DNA of 64,000 nt, taken from Wolbachia endosymbiont (group B) of Germaria angustata (lineage in GTDB: Bacteria > Pseudomonadota > Alphaproteobacteria > Rickettsiales > Anaplasmataceae). Shown one piece after another: positions 40,227-52,274 of this stretch (its first letter is position 1; the number at the start of each line of letters is the position of its first letter). Under the pieces are notes generated by a model. It was given only the letters and a program-made list of their open reading frames with translations, did no database searches and had not been told where the DNA came from. Location: the NCBI RefSeq assembly GCF_964026725.1, contig NZ_OZ034691.1, positions 744,001-808,000 on the forward strand, read 5' to 3'. Both the position numbers and the translations under genes were made by a program.

Positions 40227-40255
40227 AGTACAAAAATAGACTTACATTTTTTTGA

Positions 40256-40522
40256 TTAAATAGACATTGAATTATAAGCGTCTATTTCATCTGCCATAGA
40301 CGATAATTGTGCACTCTCAAAACGGAGATTGTTTGCAATATCTATTAATTTCTCACTAATTTGTGAACGAGGTTCAGGCACTGGAAAGAAAACGTCACAT
40401 CTAGCCTTGCATAGAGGTTTGTCTGTTTCATTGAACGCCTCTTCACAGTTTTTGTGGCAAATATGAGATAGGTTACGTGCCTGAAACGTTAATGAATTCG
40501 AGTTTTGTGTAGGTATAACCAT
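40256..40522 (-). CDS. Small protein with a twin CX3C motif, unknown function
   Basis: The protein has 88 residues with a strong ribosome site (AGGAG, seven bases before the ATG). It has four cysteines at 22, 26, 38 and 42, spaced CX3C-X11-CX3C, and none elsewhere. The two motifs sit on what should be two short helices, followed by a Pro-rich turn (PVPEP) and an amphipathic helix. The same twin CX3C spacing is known in small Tim chaperones of mitochondria and some cytochrome oxidase assembly factors, where it forms two disulfides. I do not see enough similarity elsewhere to claim homology. There is no signal peptide. Confidence 0.7.
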   Translation of the reverse strand: MVIPTQNSNSLTFQARNLSHICHKNCEEAFNETDKPLCKARCDVFFPVPEPRSQISEKLIDIANNLRFESAQLSSMADEIDAYNSMSI

Positions 40523-41092
40523 AATATACTCCTAAATTAAAAAACTAACGCCACGGTAGCATTTATGTGTTAATAAAATTATAATATTTATATCAGCATA
40601 ATTACTTTCCAGATAAGTTTACTTTATTAAAAACTTCAGGAAAATATTGTACAATTACTCATGAACTTTGGTAAAACTTACGGCAAACGCTAATGTATCT
40701 TTCAGTAAAAAAACTTTACAGCATTTTGCTAAGCTAGTTGAGTTTACTAAGCAGCCCACTCAAGAATTAGCAGAAAGACTATTTAATAGATCATGAAATG
40801 GAACTATCTGTAGTTGCTGATCAATATGACATTGAAGGTGTAGAAATAGTTGATTACAAAGATGTAAAGTGGAAATCAAGTGGATTACAAAATTAAATTT
40901 TTAAAGAATATTACTGAAAAAGATCTTCCAGTTTTACTTGCAATCTGGTGTCTGATCATAAAGGAACCAGTTTGCATGACACCATCTGCAAGTTTCAATA
41001 TCTGTACAGCTGTGGAATTTTTCAAAGCGTTTTTTCTATTGAAGATAAAAGTATCTTTTATATATGATATATAGCAAAATATTAGGGTGCTT
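40523..41092. other. Gap with a degraded coding remnant
   Basis: Between the CX3C gene and ddl. At about 40656-40894 the plus strand reads as a decaying gene in several frames, for example MELSVVADQYDIEGVEIVDY then KDVKWKSSGLQN and a stop at 40894. I do not recognise the parent. The frame at 40880-41074 has no support as a gene. Confidence 0.4.
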
Positions 41093-42040
41093 ATGGTTCC
41101 AAATATAGCAATTTTAAGTGGTGGATTTTCTTGCGAAAGAGAAATATCGCTTATGAGCGGAAAAGCAGTAAAGAAGGTGCTTGATAGCCTTTCATATAAT
41201 GCAATAGAAATAGATGTTGATAGCAACATTGCTGAAAAGCTTAGAAAAATTAATCCGGGCCTTGCTTTTATTGCTCTACATGGACCTTATGGTGAAGATG
41301 GCTGTATTCAAGGTTTATTGGAAATCTTAGGTATAAAATATACACACTCCGGAGTTATGGCTTCGGCTGTTGCTATGAATAAAGTGATGTCAAAGCATAT
41401 ATTCCGATCCCTGAGTATCGACACTCCAGAAGGTGATGTAATTAGTCGAGAAGATCTGCTAAAAAATAATATTAAAATTGATTATCCGTACGTCTTAAAA
41501 CCGATTAACGAAGGCTCAAGCATTGGAGTACACATGATTTTCTCGCATGAGGATTACTTAGAACTGAAAAATAACAGTTCTACTATAATGGAAAAGATGA
41601 TCATAGAAGAATACATACCGGGTATAGAGTTACATACTGCTGTGTTGCTGAATGAAGCAATTGGCACTATGGAAATACGACCAAAAAATAAATTCTATGA
41701 TTATGAAGCAAAGTATACAGATGGATTTGCAGAACATATATTTCCTGCTGAAATTCCTGACAATATATATAAAATGACCTTGGAACACGCACTAAAAGTT
41801 CATCAATTTTTAGGATGCAAAACTGTTTCCCGCTCAGACTTCCGTTATAATCACCAAAATAACACTTTAAAAATGCTTGAGATTAATACACATCCTGGCT
41901 TTACTGAATTATCGTTAGTACCAGAAATTGCAAAATTGACAAGAGGAATTGATTTTAATGAATTAATTAAAATTATTGTCAAAGACAGTTTACACCACAA
42001 GAATATTAGAGATCAAGCCGATGTTGAACAATGTTACTAG
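41093..42040 (+). CDS. ddl: D-alanine-D-alanine ligase
   Basis: This ATP-grasp enzyme joins two D-Ala for the lipid II stem peptide. I choose ATG 41093 (AGGG precedes it) over the GTG two codons upstream; about 315 residues. Seen are GGFSCEREISLMSG (N-terminal), LHGPYGEDGCIQG, YPYVLKPINEGSSIGV (ATP-grasp binding), and EINTHPGFTELSLVPE (Mg2+/D-Ala binding). It overlaps ftsQ by 20 bases, as in the division cluster of many bacteria. Confidence 0.95.
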   Translation: MVPNIAILSGGFSCEREISLMSGKAVKKVLDSLSYNAIEIDVDSNIAEKLRKINPGLAFIALHGPYGEDGCIQGLLEILGIKYTHSGVMASAVAMNKVMSKHIFRSLSIDTPEGDVISREDLLKNNIKIDYPYVLKPINEGSSIGVHMIFSHEDYLELKNNSSTIMEKMIIEEYIPGIELHTAVLLNEAIGTMEIRPKNKFYDYEAKYTDGFAEHIFPAEIPDNIYKMTLEHALKVHQFLGCKTVSRSDFRYNHQNNTLKMLEINTHPGFTELSLVPEIAKLTRGIDFNELIKIIVKDSLHHKNIRDQADVEQCY

Positions 42041-42779
42041 AAGCCAAAGGAGTTTTTTGCGCAAGTGTGCTTTCATGATTATAACTGCTCTTTTCCTTAC
42101 ACTAGTACTTTATAGTTCACTTGATAAAATAACAAATCTATTCAATTACTACTTTACTTGGTGTAACGATCGCTTATCGAACTTATTAATTAGCAATGGA
42201 TTTTCAATCGACAAAGTAACCGTTACTGGAAACAAATTTACAAATGAACAGGACATTCTAAGTTTAGTAGATAGAACACAACCTATCATGTATGTATCAC
42301 TCTCAAAACTAACAGATAATATACAATCTGTAAGCGAATGGATAAAATATGTAAGAATTTATAGGATTTTACCCAACACCTTACTCATTGATGTAAATGA
42401 ACACAAACCTTTTGCTCTTTGGAAAGATGATAACAGAACTTCAGTAATTAACTCTGAAGGTAAAGTAATCGTAGATGATTACCAGATAGATAACCTCGTT
42501 ATAATCAAAGGACAAAATTCGTTATCAAGCCTAAAATTCATTAAATATATACTAGAGAGGAAAACTCAATTAAGTGATCATATTTCTTCTTGTGTTTATG
42601 TAGGAAATAGAAGATGGAATATCATACTCGATGACAGTGCCACAGTAAAATTGCCTGAAGATAATCCTTATAGCGCATGGGATTATTTAAGCCACTTGCA
42701 AAATACAACCGACTTTACTTTTAGCAATTGGAGCATAATTGATATGCGTGTTGCTGATAAGATCCTTGTGAAGAAGTGA
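42021..42779 (+). CDS. ftsQ: Cell division protein FtsQ
   Basis: I choose ATG 42021 over an upstream TTG at 41976, giving 252 residues. The N-terminal ~15 residues are basic, followed by one membrane helix (~15-35). The POTRA domain (FSIDKVTVTGNKFTNEQDIL, ending about IYRILPNTLLIDVNEHKPFALWK) and the beta domain follow. FtsQ links early and late division proteins in the inner membrane. It is translationally coupled to ddl by the 20-base overlap. Confidence 0.9.
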   Translation: MLNNVTRSQRSFLRKCAFMIITALFLTLVLYSSLDKITNLFNYYFTWCNDRLSNLLISNGFSIDKVTVTGNKFTNEQDILSLVDRTQPIMYVSLSKLTDNIQSVSEWIKYVRIYRILPNTLLIDVNEHKPFALWKDDNRTSVINSEGKVIVDDYQIDNLVIIKGQNSLSSLKFIKYILERKTQLSDHISSCVYVGNRRWNIILDDSATVKLPEDNPYSAWDYLSHLQNTTDFTFSNWSIIDMRVADKILVKK

Positions 42780-42912
42780 TCTGCTCGGTGCTCCTTTTCA
42801 TGTCATGCAAGTAGCCCTTTCTCTGTCATCCGAGTAGCTTAAAACTGGAATCCAGATTGCAAGTAATCAATTAGGTTGGGTGAGTATGAGTTTTGCATTA
42901 TAGAAGGAAGCA

Positions 42913-45795
42913 TTAACCATTACTAAACAAAAAGCCTTGATCTGGAGTAGAATGTTTTAAAACAGAAACATCACAAAGATCTCTCTTAGACTGAGAGTTT
43001 TCTTTAGCATGTTTGAGTCGTTTAAATATTTCAGTTTCTATGTCTATATTCTTCTTAGCATAAGTATATAAAAGATCTAATAACTCTCCACCAGCTTTAA
43101 TAGCAATTTCAATAGTCGTATTTTCATTATTATCACCTGGAGAGTAGTTTAAGCTTGGTTTGAAACCATGTTTGTTTTTTGATTCCAGTAATTCTTCTAT
43201 CTCTTTAAGTAATTTATCTAGCTTGTTTTCATCTATTTCTGCTGCTTGTTTTACCACATTAAACAACTTGTAATCCTGTTGAAGTTTTTGAAGAAGTTTT
43301 TCTCGGCCTTCTTTATTCTTCTCATCAATAGATACAACTTTTATACAACCAATATTAATATTTAGGTCAGCAAGCAGAAGGTCAATAATCTTGGAATAGC
43401 TATTTTCTAGTGCTAACGACAAAGGAGTGTTACCTTCCTCAGTCTTAGCATTAATATCAGCTCCATGCTTCATAAGAAGATCAACTATATCAAGGTAACC
43501 ATTTTTTGCTGCCAAATGTAAAGGAGTATTACCTAAAGCATCTTTGGTATTAACTTCAGCTTTATGCTGCAAAAGAAGTTGAGCTATATCAAAGTAACCA
43601 TTTCTTGCTGCAATACTTAAAGGAGTACAATTCAAAATATCCCTAGCATTAACCTTAGCTCCATCCCCTAGAAGAAGTTTAACTATTTCATAGTAACCAT
43701 TTCCTGCTGCAAAATGTAAAGGAGTTATATTTTCCTCATTCTTAGCATTCACATTCACTCCTTTCTTAATTAACCATTTAGCCTTTTGCAAATGACCATT
43801 TTTTAAAGCTGAAAATAATTCCTTTGTGTTTTTCCCTAACTTTGTCTTATCCTGATCCTTATTTAGGTTCTGTTCACGCTTTTCATTCTGAGGTTTTTTA
43901 CTCTGATTGGTACTCTCTTTTTTATCTAAAGAAAGCTGTGGTTTCACCTCTTGAACTTGATGGCGTTTTTTAGCTTTCTTCTTACTTTGATTATGTTTGC
44001 CCTTTTTATTCTGAGATTCATCTTCTTTTTCTTCATGTTCTGAGCTTTGTGAGAAAGACTTAGAACTCATATCATTCTCTAACACTGAATTTGTATGATT
44101 GTTGTTCTGAAGTTCTTCATGATACTCCTTAGCTTTCAACGCATTTGTAACCTCTTCAGCATATTCTTTTTTTCCTTCGTTTTGTAATTTTGTTGCTATA
44201 CGTTCAGCTTGCTCTATGTTTCCTTTCTCTATTAACTCTAGTGCCTTATTTCTCCATTCTTCAGGACTCGATTTTTCTTGCTCAATATTTACATTACCTG
44301 CTTCTTCTGGTTCTATTATTTTCAATAAATTACTTTCATCATCTATAATGTAGACATTACTAACAGCACGAGTGACTCCAACATACAGAGCGTTCATATA
44401 AAATTTATATTTCTCCAAAGGCTTATCTTTCTTATCCTTATTTCTTGAAGTGTTAACTTCCCTTTCGTTATATGAATCACGAATTTCATTAATAGTATTA
44501 TCTATCTCCCTCTCACTTTTATTCGGACATGCTATATTCCATATTTCATTATAAGCTTTACAGGATGTAAACTTGTAAAGAACCACATTTTTAAACTCCA
44601 GGCCTTTGGCTTCATGTATATTAAACACAAGTGGAGTATCAAACGATTTACGAGCATCTTCTTTGCTTTCATCATCCAGAACTAAAACAGCACAATTTAC
44701 AGATTCATTTATTTTTTTTGCTATTTCTTCTTTTTTATCATCAATAATAAAGCCAACGTTCCCTTTGTTCTTAGTTTCACTCTTCATTAGAAAAGCATCG
44801 TCTACTGTTATTTTATCTTCTGAAGCAAAACAATAATTCTTAAGATGTAGTATACGGTTGGCAAGCTCAATGACTTGTTCACTATTACGATAATTCTTCT
44901 CAAGGGTATAAAAAACTTCTGACCCTTGATCCCTTATACATTGATTTTGACAGAGAAAAGATTTTAACTTAGATAGAGAGAAAAAACTAGGATGTATTAC
45001 TTGATTAATATCACCGCATAACAAAAAATTATCCTTACTTTCATCTTTTAAACTTTTTAATATTAAACTCAGTGTGCTTTTGGTCAAATCTTGTACTTCA
45101 TCTACAACAATCGCACTATACATTCCTTCTGTAATGCACTTATATGCAACAAGATTAGGATCATAATACTCTGAATCTTTTTCTATAAACTTCCTGTACT
45201 CTTTAAAAAAATCATAAACTTTGTTCCTTTCGTCTACAGAAAACATAGATTGTCTGTTTCCTAATTTACCATATCTATCTTTTCCATCTTTTCCTAATAA
45301 GTCTCCTCCACCTATCACAGCTGTAAATTCTTCGAATATTTTATCTCCATCTTTTTTATACTCTTTAAATTTATCTTTCTTGCATATTTCGTTGAACCAT
45401 GAAAAAAACTTACTTCTATTGATTGGCTTCTTTCCTTTTATATCTTCTGCTCGCTTTTCAAGAAACTCATGCAGAGATAAGAAATCAATTTCTTCCGGAG
45501 CAGCAATCTTGAACTCATTAGCAGTTTCATCATAGTATTCGTATTCAAGTAATTTTTTTGATTCTTTTATAAGATTTTCGGATTTGGTAATATATAGAAT
45601 TTTTCCTCCCTCAAACTTCCCTTTTATCTTCTTTAGGCTCTCCAAAGCCACTGATGTCTTTCCACTACCAGCAGATCCACTAATAACTAAAGGCAATTCA
45701 AGCTTTCCAACCCTTTCAACTATATCTTCCTGCTTTGCACTAAAAGTAATAAATTTACCGAGATAACTAACTTGTGGAGCATCTTCAATCTCCAA
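42913..45795 (-). CDS. Superfamily 1 (UvrD-like) helicase with ankyrin repeats
   Basis: The open frame of 960 residues is numbered from a TTG. UvrD-type motifs: Walker A GSAGSGKT at 40-47, DEVQD (motif II) at 232-236, GDINQ (III) at 261-265, EAKGLEFKNVVLY (V) near 395, VGVTRA (VI) near 472. A TPR-like helical pair follows at ~510-560, a Lys/Gln-rich linker at ~560-650, then five ankyrin repeats at ~655-800 and an alpha-helical tail. The combination helicase-TPR-ankyrin resembles eukaryotic TRANK1 (similarity by layout only). The gene is truncated at its 5' end by a stop codon (see 45796-46158), so whether this part is expressed is unclear. Confidence 0.85.
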   Translation of the reverse strand: MEIEDAPQVSYLGKFITFSAKQEDIVERVGKLELPLVISGSAGSGKTSVALESLKKIKGKFEGGKILYITKSENLIKESKKLLEYEYYDETANEFKIAAPEEIDFLSLHEFLEKRAEDIKGKKPINRSKFFSWFNEICKKDKFKEYKKDGDKIFEEFTAVIGGGDLLGKDGKDRYGKLGNRQSMFSVDERNKVYDFFKEYRKFIEKDSEYYDPNLVAYKCITEGMYSAIVVDEVQDLTKSTLSLILKSLKDESKDNFLLCGDINQVIHPSFFSLSKLKSFLCQNQCIRDQGSEVFYTLEKNYRNSEQVIELANRILHLKNYCFASEDKITVDDAFLMKSETKNKGNVGFIIDDKKEEIAKKINESVNCAVLVLDDESKEDARKSFDTPLVFNIHEAKGLEFKNVVLYKFTSCKAYNEIWNIACPNKSEREIDNTINEIRDSYNEREVNTSRNKDKKDKPLEKYKFYMNALYVGVTRAVSNVYIIDDESNLLKIIEPEEAGNVNIEQEKSSPEEWRNKALELIEKGNIEQAERIATKLQNEGKKEYAEEVTNALKAKEYHEELQNNNHTNSVLENDMSSKSFSQSSEHEEKEDESQNKKGKHNQSKKKAKKRHQVQEVKPQLSLDKKESTNQSKKPQNEKREQNLNKDQDKTKLGKNTKELFSALKNGHLQKAKWLIKKGVNVNAKNEENITPLHFAAGNGYYEIVKLLLGDGAKVNARDILNCTPLSIAARNGYFDIAQLLLQHKAEVNTKDALGNTPLHLAAKNGYLDIVDLLMKHGADINAKTEEGNTPLSLALENSYSKIIDLLLADLNINIGCIKVVSIDEKNKEGREKLLQKLQQDYKLFNVVKQAAEIDENKLDKLLKEIEELLESKNKHGFKPSLNYSPGDNNENTTIEIAIKAGGELLDLLYTYAKKNIDIETEIFKRLKHAKENSQSKRDLCDVSVLKHSTPDQGFLFSNG

Positions 45796-46158
45796 TGTAC
45801 TTACGCTATTAGAAACTTCTTCATTGTTTTTATCTATTATTTCTATGTTTTTAATTTTTTCTCTATTTGTTAAAAATTTAGACTTATGATAATCATGATT
45901 CAGAATTACTTCTAAAATAATAAAAGCATCTTTGTTATCAATCTTTATACTTGTGAATAATAATCTGTCACTATCACTTAATTTAGCTCGAGAATATTCA
46001 ATATTCCCATCACCTTTTATTAATTTTATATTCCCTTGGCTTGTACTGTTGTTCTCCTTTAAATCTTAAATTATTTCGTTGAACTTTTTTCTCAAAGAAC
46101 TTTTATCATCACCTAAATCATGGTCATTAAACTTCTTATAAAACAATACAATACTCAT
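45796..46158 (-). pseudogene. RelE-like N-terminal domain of the helicase-ankyrin gene, cut by a nonsense codon
   Basis: An ATG at 46156-46158 opens the helicase frame. After 30 codons a TAA at 46066-46068 interrupts it, and the same frame then continues without break into the helicase. Joined, it gives a 121-residue N-terminus (1,081 residues in all). The pattern K(L)SDSDRLLFTSIK...AFIILEVILNHDYHKSKFL has the arrangement of RelE/ParE-type toxin folds (Arg-Leu-Leu strand, then a strand ending in HDY). Bacterial UvrD-like helicases with such N-termini are known. The fold call is from pattern only. Confidence 0.6.
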
Positions 46159-46864
46159 AACTTTTCTTAATTATTTAATTATATTAAGAATATAATAATA
46201 TTATTAATACGTCGATATATTTATTACTAGATTAACCTTTATTATTTATTAATACGTAATTCTTATCTCATCATTAAATAAGTAATACTGCAAAGTTATG
46301 GAATAAAAGTTAATGTATTTACTTTTTAGGCAGAGCTCTAATATTGTAGATCTTTAATAGTATAATCTTCCCATTTGTCCACTCTGGGCCATGTACGATT
46401 AGTAGAAGGAAATAAATTTATACTCATTCAGTATTAAACAACCTAAGTAATTTGGTCACTTCCAGCACCCAAAACCAGTTAGTATGAAAACATTTTTTTT
46501 AGAATCAATTGGTGTACCATATAAACTTTTCAATATAGTGATTTTGCTATACCATGAAATCAGCTATATTGGTTTACTTTCACTAAATTTACATATGAAC
46601 CAATTTGCCTAACTTTGTTGCAATGATTTTAAGCTTCCATTTTTACAACCATATTTTTATAGGCTTATTTTCACAAAGGTAGGTACTTTTTTTGCGTTTT
46701 TGGAAAAATGAACATTAAAGATTTCTATGATTCTAATTTGCAGTATGTTTCTGAAACTAAAGTGAATATTAATAATCCTATATAAAATATAAAAAAATAA
46801 ATAATTCTTGATTTTCTCACAGATATAGTTAACAATTAAGCTATATTATTCTAATAAAAAAGTT
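46159..46864. other. Gap of ~700 bases with repeat copy 3; no gene seen
   Basis: The gap lies between two divergent genes. It holds the third copy of the ~90-bp repeat (46434-46522) and otherwise only AT-rich sequence with short frames. Promoters for both genes must lie here. Confidence 0.5.
46434..46522. repeat. Dispersed ~90-bp intergenic repeat, copy 3
   Basis: This aligns with 2250-2347: GGTCACTTCCAGCACCCAAA versus GATCACTTCCGGCAACCAAA, then the T-run, then GAATCAATTGGTGTACCA versus GAATCGGTTGGTCTACCA. Confidence 0.6.
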
Positions 46865-47905
46865 ATGACTTTATGGTGGAAAAAGATATTAGCTGTAGAA
46901 AGTGATCCTAGACTTTTAATTGATATAGATAAACAAGCTAACTTAAAGAAAATGTTAGTTCTTTCTTTAAGGGAAGCTATAAATAAACCAGATGTTTCAA
47001 TTGTTACAAACCTATACGAACATTTTACACAAAAACCTACTAGAAATAGGCGCGAGTACCCTAATTCACAATTCTCAATTATTCGGGAAATATATAAAAA
47101 TGCCTTTATACTTGTAAGCAATGATATTGCCAAGCTCAATGAAAAAAATTTTAATCAGATCATTAGTAGAAAAGTAGGGCAGATCGAAACAATTTTGGCT
47201 ATAGTCTCATTAATTGATAATAAACGACTAATAAAAAAAATGTTGAACTTAGTTGAAAAAAATATAAAAAACAATCCGGAAGGGCAGCAAGTTCTTTTAA
47301 AGAGTTTAGTTAATATACTAACATACTCGATAAAAAATGAGCGTCTTCAGACCATTAATTATATATGTACAGGACAGTTCTCTAAAAAAAATTTCTGTTC
47401 TGTTATTCAAGAAATATATATAAAAGCATTTGCAGATAGCAAAGTAGTAGAAGAGCTAGAAAATAAAATAGAAAAACAAGAAAAATCTGCTAAGTATGAG
47501 TGGTGGATGGAGTTGAAAAAATATCTTGATTTCAATCAAAAGCTAAATGATTTACAAAAATTAAAAGAAATAGTAAATAAGTTTATTGAAGCTTCTGATT
47601 ATCATAATAAACTGTGCCAAGATGAAAATTATCCAGCTCTTTCTTATTATAATACAGAAATAGACTTGGAAAGATTAGAGCAAATAACACGTAAGTTTAT
47701 TAACGATTATGGTCACATATCAGAAAAGGAGGTATTAAAGCAAAAAAAGCTTCAAATACCTTTACCGGGAGAAAAGCAATTGGTAGAAAATTTGAGAAAA
47801 TTAGAAAAAAAATATCTACTTTCATTCAATCTGTTTATGAAAAAACTGCACATGATAAGCAATACCCAGGCTTTGTTCAGTCCCCTAAAAAGAAAGACTT
47901 TATGA
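46865..47905 (+). CDS. Unknown helical protein, C-terminus frameshifted
   Basis: The 346-residue frame from ATG 46865 is Lys/Glu/Leu-rich and helical throughout, without membrane segments or a known family. At an 8-A tract (47805-47812, GAAAAAAAATAT) the frame slips. One extra base would continue it into STFIQSVYEKTAHDKQYPG and about 60 further residues to the TAG at 48055-48057. The last ~25 residues of the listed frame are therefore probably out of frame. It is likely a pseudogene or slippage-dependent, with a full length near 396. Confidence 0.6.
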   Translation: MTLWWKKILAVESDPRLLIDIDKQANLKKMLVLSLREAINKPDVSIVTNLYEHFTQKPTRNRREYPNSQFSIIREIYKNAFILVSNDIAKLNEKNFNQIISRKVGQIETILAIVSLIDNKRLIKKMLNLVEKNIKNNPEGQQVLLKSLVNILTYSIKNERLQTINYICTGQFSKKNFCSVIQEIYIKAFADSKVVEELENKIEKQEKSAKYEWWMELKKYLDFNQKLNDLQKLKEIVNKFIEASDYHNKLCQDENYPALSYYNTEIDLERLEQITRKFINDYGHISEKEVLKQKKLQIPLPGEKQLVENLRKLEKKYLLSFNLFMKKLHMISNTQALFSPLKRKTL

Positions 47906-48161
47906 TACTAGCACAAATAATACATGAGTTGTTTCTTGAGAAAGATGATTTCGAATTTGTAGATAAGGAAGAATTACCTAGTCCATATTTAGAAAAAGTT
48001 AAAGAGAAATCATATATTAGAGGGGCGCTTAGCTATTTAACTGGCTTTTTTGCATAGCTGTTTATAAAGAGCAGGGAGTGTTCAATTGTATTAAATAAGA
48101 GTCTGATATTAGTTTTCAATTCTTCTATCAGTTAATTCATTCCCGTCAGATTAAGTTGTGT

Positions 48162-50147
<1,986 letters not shown>

Positions 50148-50276
50148 TCATGAATTTTTTCAAAAGGTGTTACAAATTTATACTACTAAACTGAAAACCA
50201 GTTATATCAATATTAATATAACGTTTATATTAATATGCTAATATTAGAATTACTTTTAAATCAAGGAGTATATTAT

Positions 50277-51141
50277 ATGGCAAAATATAGTAATAATTCG
50301 AACGATCAACCAAGCTATTATGATCTAAAATCACATCTTGAACTGTTCGATTCACTACCAAAAAATTCGGAAAGTCAATCGAGTTACGACACACAGAATA
50401 CAGTATGGAAAGTACACCTAAACGAACCACAAAATTCGGAAAGTCAATTGAGTTCTGAAACTTTAGCATATGGTGTGAGTGATAAATTAGGAAGCTGGTT
50501 GGGCATAGATAAAGCAGCAAAAAAAGCAGCAGAACAAGTAATATCTAAAATGGGTAACGATTTAAAACTAGAAGCTAGAAAAGCAGCTCAAGATGAAGTA
50601 AAAAAAATAGAAGGAAAAATGCTAACTTTAGCTGAAGAGAAAGCTAACAAAATAGCTACCGAAAAAGCTAATCAAATAGAAAAAAAATATCGACTTCAAT
50701 TGATAAGACAGTAAAGTCAGTAGAAGCAAATGCTGAAAAAGCAGCAAAAAATGCAGCTGAAAAAGCAGTGAAAAAAGTAGGACCAGAAGTTGCAGATCTG
50801 CTAAAGCCAGAAATAAAAACTCAGGTAGAAGAAGCAGTAAAAAATACACTGAAGAAAAAATTGAAAGCCTTATAAAACCTGAAATCACAGACAAAATAGC
50901 CGATATTGTCACTTCACAAAGCAAAGAAATAAGAATACTTTTAGAAGATGAAATGAATAAATTAATCGAAGATGCACATAAAAATTTGAATGGGAAAATA
51001 GATCAGATTAAATGTGAACTTACAGAAGTAAAATCTAATATCTTAGAAGCTAGTGCAAAAAGTTTCCTTGAGAGCGCAAAATTATTGTCTTTTGCTGCAC
51101 AAGATGAAATATGTGAAAACCAAGATTTAGTGTATTTTTAA
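50277..51141 (+). pseudogene. Helical (apolipoprotein-like) protein broken by two frameshifts
   Basis: AAGGAG precedes ATG 50277. The first frame runs to 50714. It holds a short repeat (NSESQSSYDTQN / NSESQLSSETLA) and then an Ala/Lys/Glu-rich amphipathic helix. At an 8-A tract (50680-50687) and a 6-A tract (50839-50844) one-base losses move it into the two further frames, the last ending at TAA 51139-51141. Rejoined, it is ~289 residues of Ala/Lys/Glu heptad-like helix with a Ser/Leu-rich C-terminus. Function unknown. Such helical proteins occur as small outer-surface or secreted proteins in this genus. Confidence 0.65.
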
Positions 51142-51265
51142 TTACAACAGGGGTTTTATATAAGGTTTTTATGTTTTTTTAACCCATAAAAACCTGAGGA
51201 TAAATGAAGAGAAAAGTATCTGTTAAGTTGCATAGCTACTGTGCAAAATATTGAAGCAAAAAGGT

Positions 51266-51535
51266 TTCATCCCAGTACTTCCTACCTTGTCATCCCAGTG
51301 CTCAGACACTGGGATCCATTGTTCTTTTCTGGATTCCAGCGTCACGCGCTGGAATGACACCTATTTGTTTTTAGTACTTCCTTTCCTGTCATTCAATTAG
51401 CCTTTTCTTTTCATTCCAGTGCCCAGACACTGGTGCTCATAAGCAAACTAATCATAGGAGGTATTATAATAAAAACAACGTTTTCAATGAAACTACATAA
51501 AGCAAGTGTCACGAACCGGAATGACACCTATTATT
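51266..51535. repeat. Cluster of palindromic repeat units
   Basis: Within the 540-base gap before pyrE there are several units: CATCCCAGTGCTCAGACACTG at 51291-51310, the GATTCCAGCGTCACGCGCTG palindrome at 51332-51352, TTCCAGTGCCCAGACACTGG near 51413-51433, and AAGTGTCACGAACCGGAATG at 51504-51523. They belong to the same family as the repeats at 25 kb, 27.9 kb and 38.6 kb. No gene is visible in the gap. Confidence 0.8.
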
Positions 51536-51683
51536 GTTTTTACTTTATATCTTTATTTGTCTATCTTATTTTGCCATTCCGTTGAACGAATACAGGAAAA
51601 TAAACTGTAATATCTAACTTTGATGCAAAAAGATCAACATATAACACGTAAAAGTTACTGAATCACTTTAGCCATATATAGAA

Positions 51684-52274
51684 TTATTTTGTTAAATATT
51701 CTCTACTCCCAGGTTTCATTATGGGTAATTGTTTTAATTCACTTGGCAGTTCTTCCTCGCTATAGTTTTTGATATTTAGTTCAATCAAAGATATGATAGG
51801 AAAAGGTAGTTTTGTTTCACTATTTCTCTTGATCAAAGAAGCTCCAGCAACAACTTTACCTCCCTTCTCTTCTGCACATTTTACTGCTTCAAGTGAAGAT
51901 TTACCTGTGGTAATCACATCTTCAATTAGTAATATCTTCTCACCTTGTTTAATCTTAAATCCACGGCGTAATTTAAATTTACCATTAACACGTTCGCAAA
52001 ATATTGTTCGGATTCCAAGCTGTCTACCAATCTCATAACCCACGATTATTCCACCAATTGCAGGAGATAGTATTAAATCTATGGGTTCAATAAGCTCTTT
52101 TCTTATTTTATTCGCCAATAGCTCACAAACGTTCATTGCTCTGCTTGGATTTTCAAAAATTTTAGCGCATTGTATGTAAGTGTTGCTGTGCAGCCCTGAC
52201 GAGAGTACAAAATGTCCGTGCAAAATCGCACCAGCCTCTTCAAATTCTTTTATTATTGTATTATCTAATATCAT
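51684..52274 (-). CDS. pyrE: Orotate phosphoribosyltransferase
   Basis: This 196-residue enzyme joins orotate and PRPP in pyrimidine synthesis. PRPP-binding motif LLIEDVITTGKSSLEAV near 115-131 (the acidic pair is E-D). The flexible loop carries the RRGFKIKQGEK stretch. The N-terminal YIQCAK and AIGGIIVGYE stretches belong to the OPRT fold. It overlaps the gltP stop by four bases (ATGA), so the pair is translationally coupled. Confidence 0.95.
   Translation of the reverse strand: MILDNTIIKEFEEAGAILHGHFVLSSGLHSNTYIQCAKIFENPSRAMNVCELLANKIRKELIEPIDLILSPAIGGIIVGYEIGRQLGIRTIFCERVNGKFKLRRGFKIKQGEKILLIEDVITTGKSSLEAVKCAEEKGGKVVAGASLIKRNSETKLPFPIISLIELNIKNYSEEELPSELKQLPIMKPGSREYLTK

Noticed and set aside
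40880-41074. A short frame before ddl
   Set aside because: No ribosome site, overlaps the decaying remnant, and no family; more likely chance.
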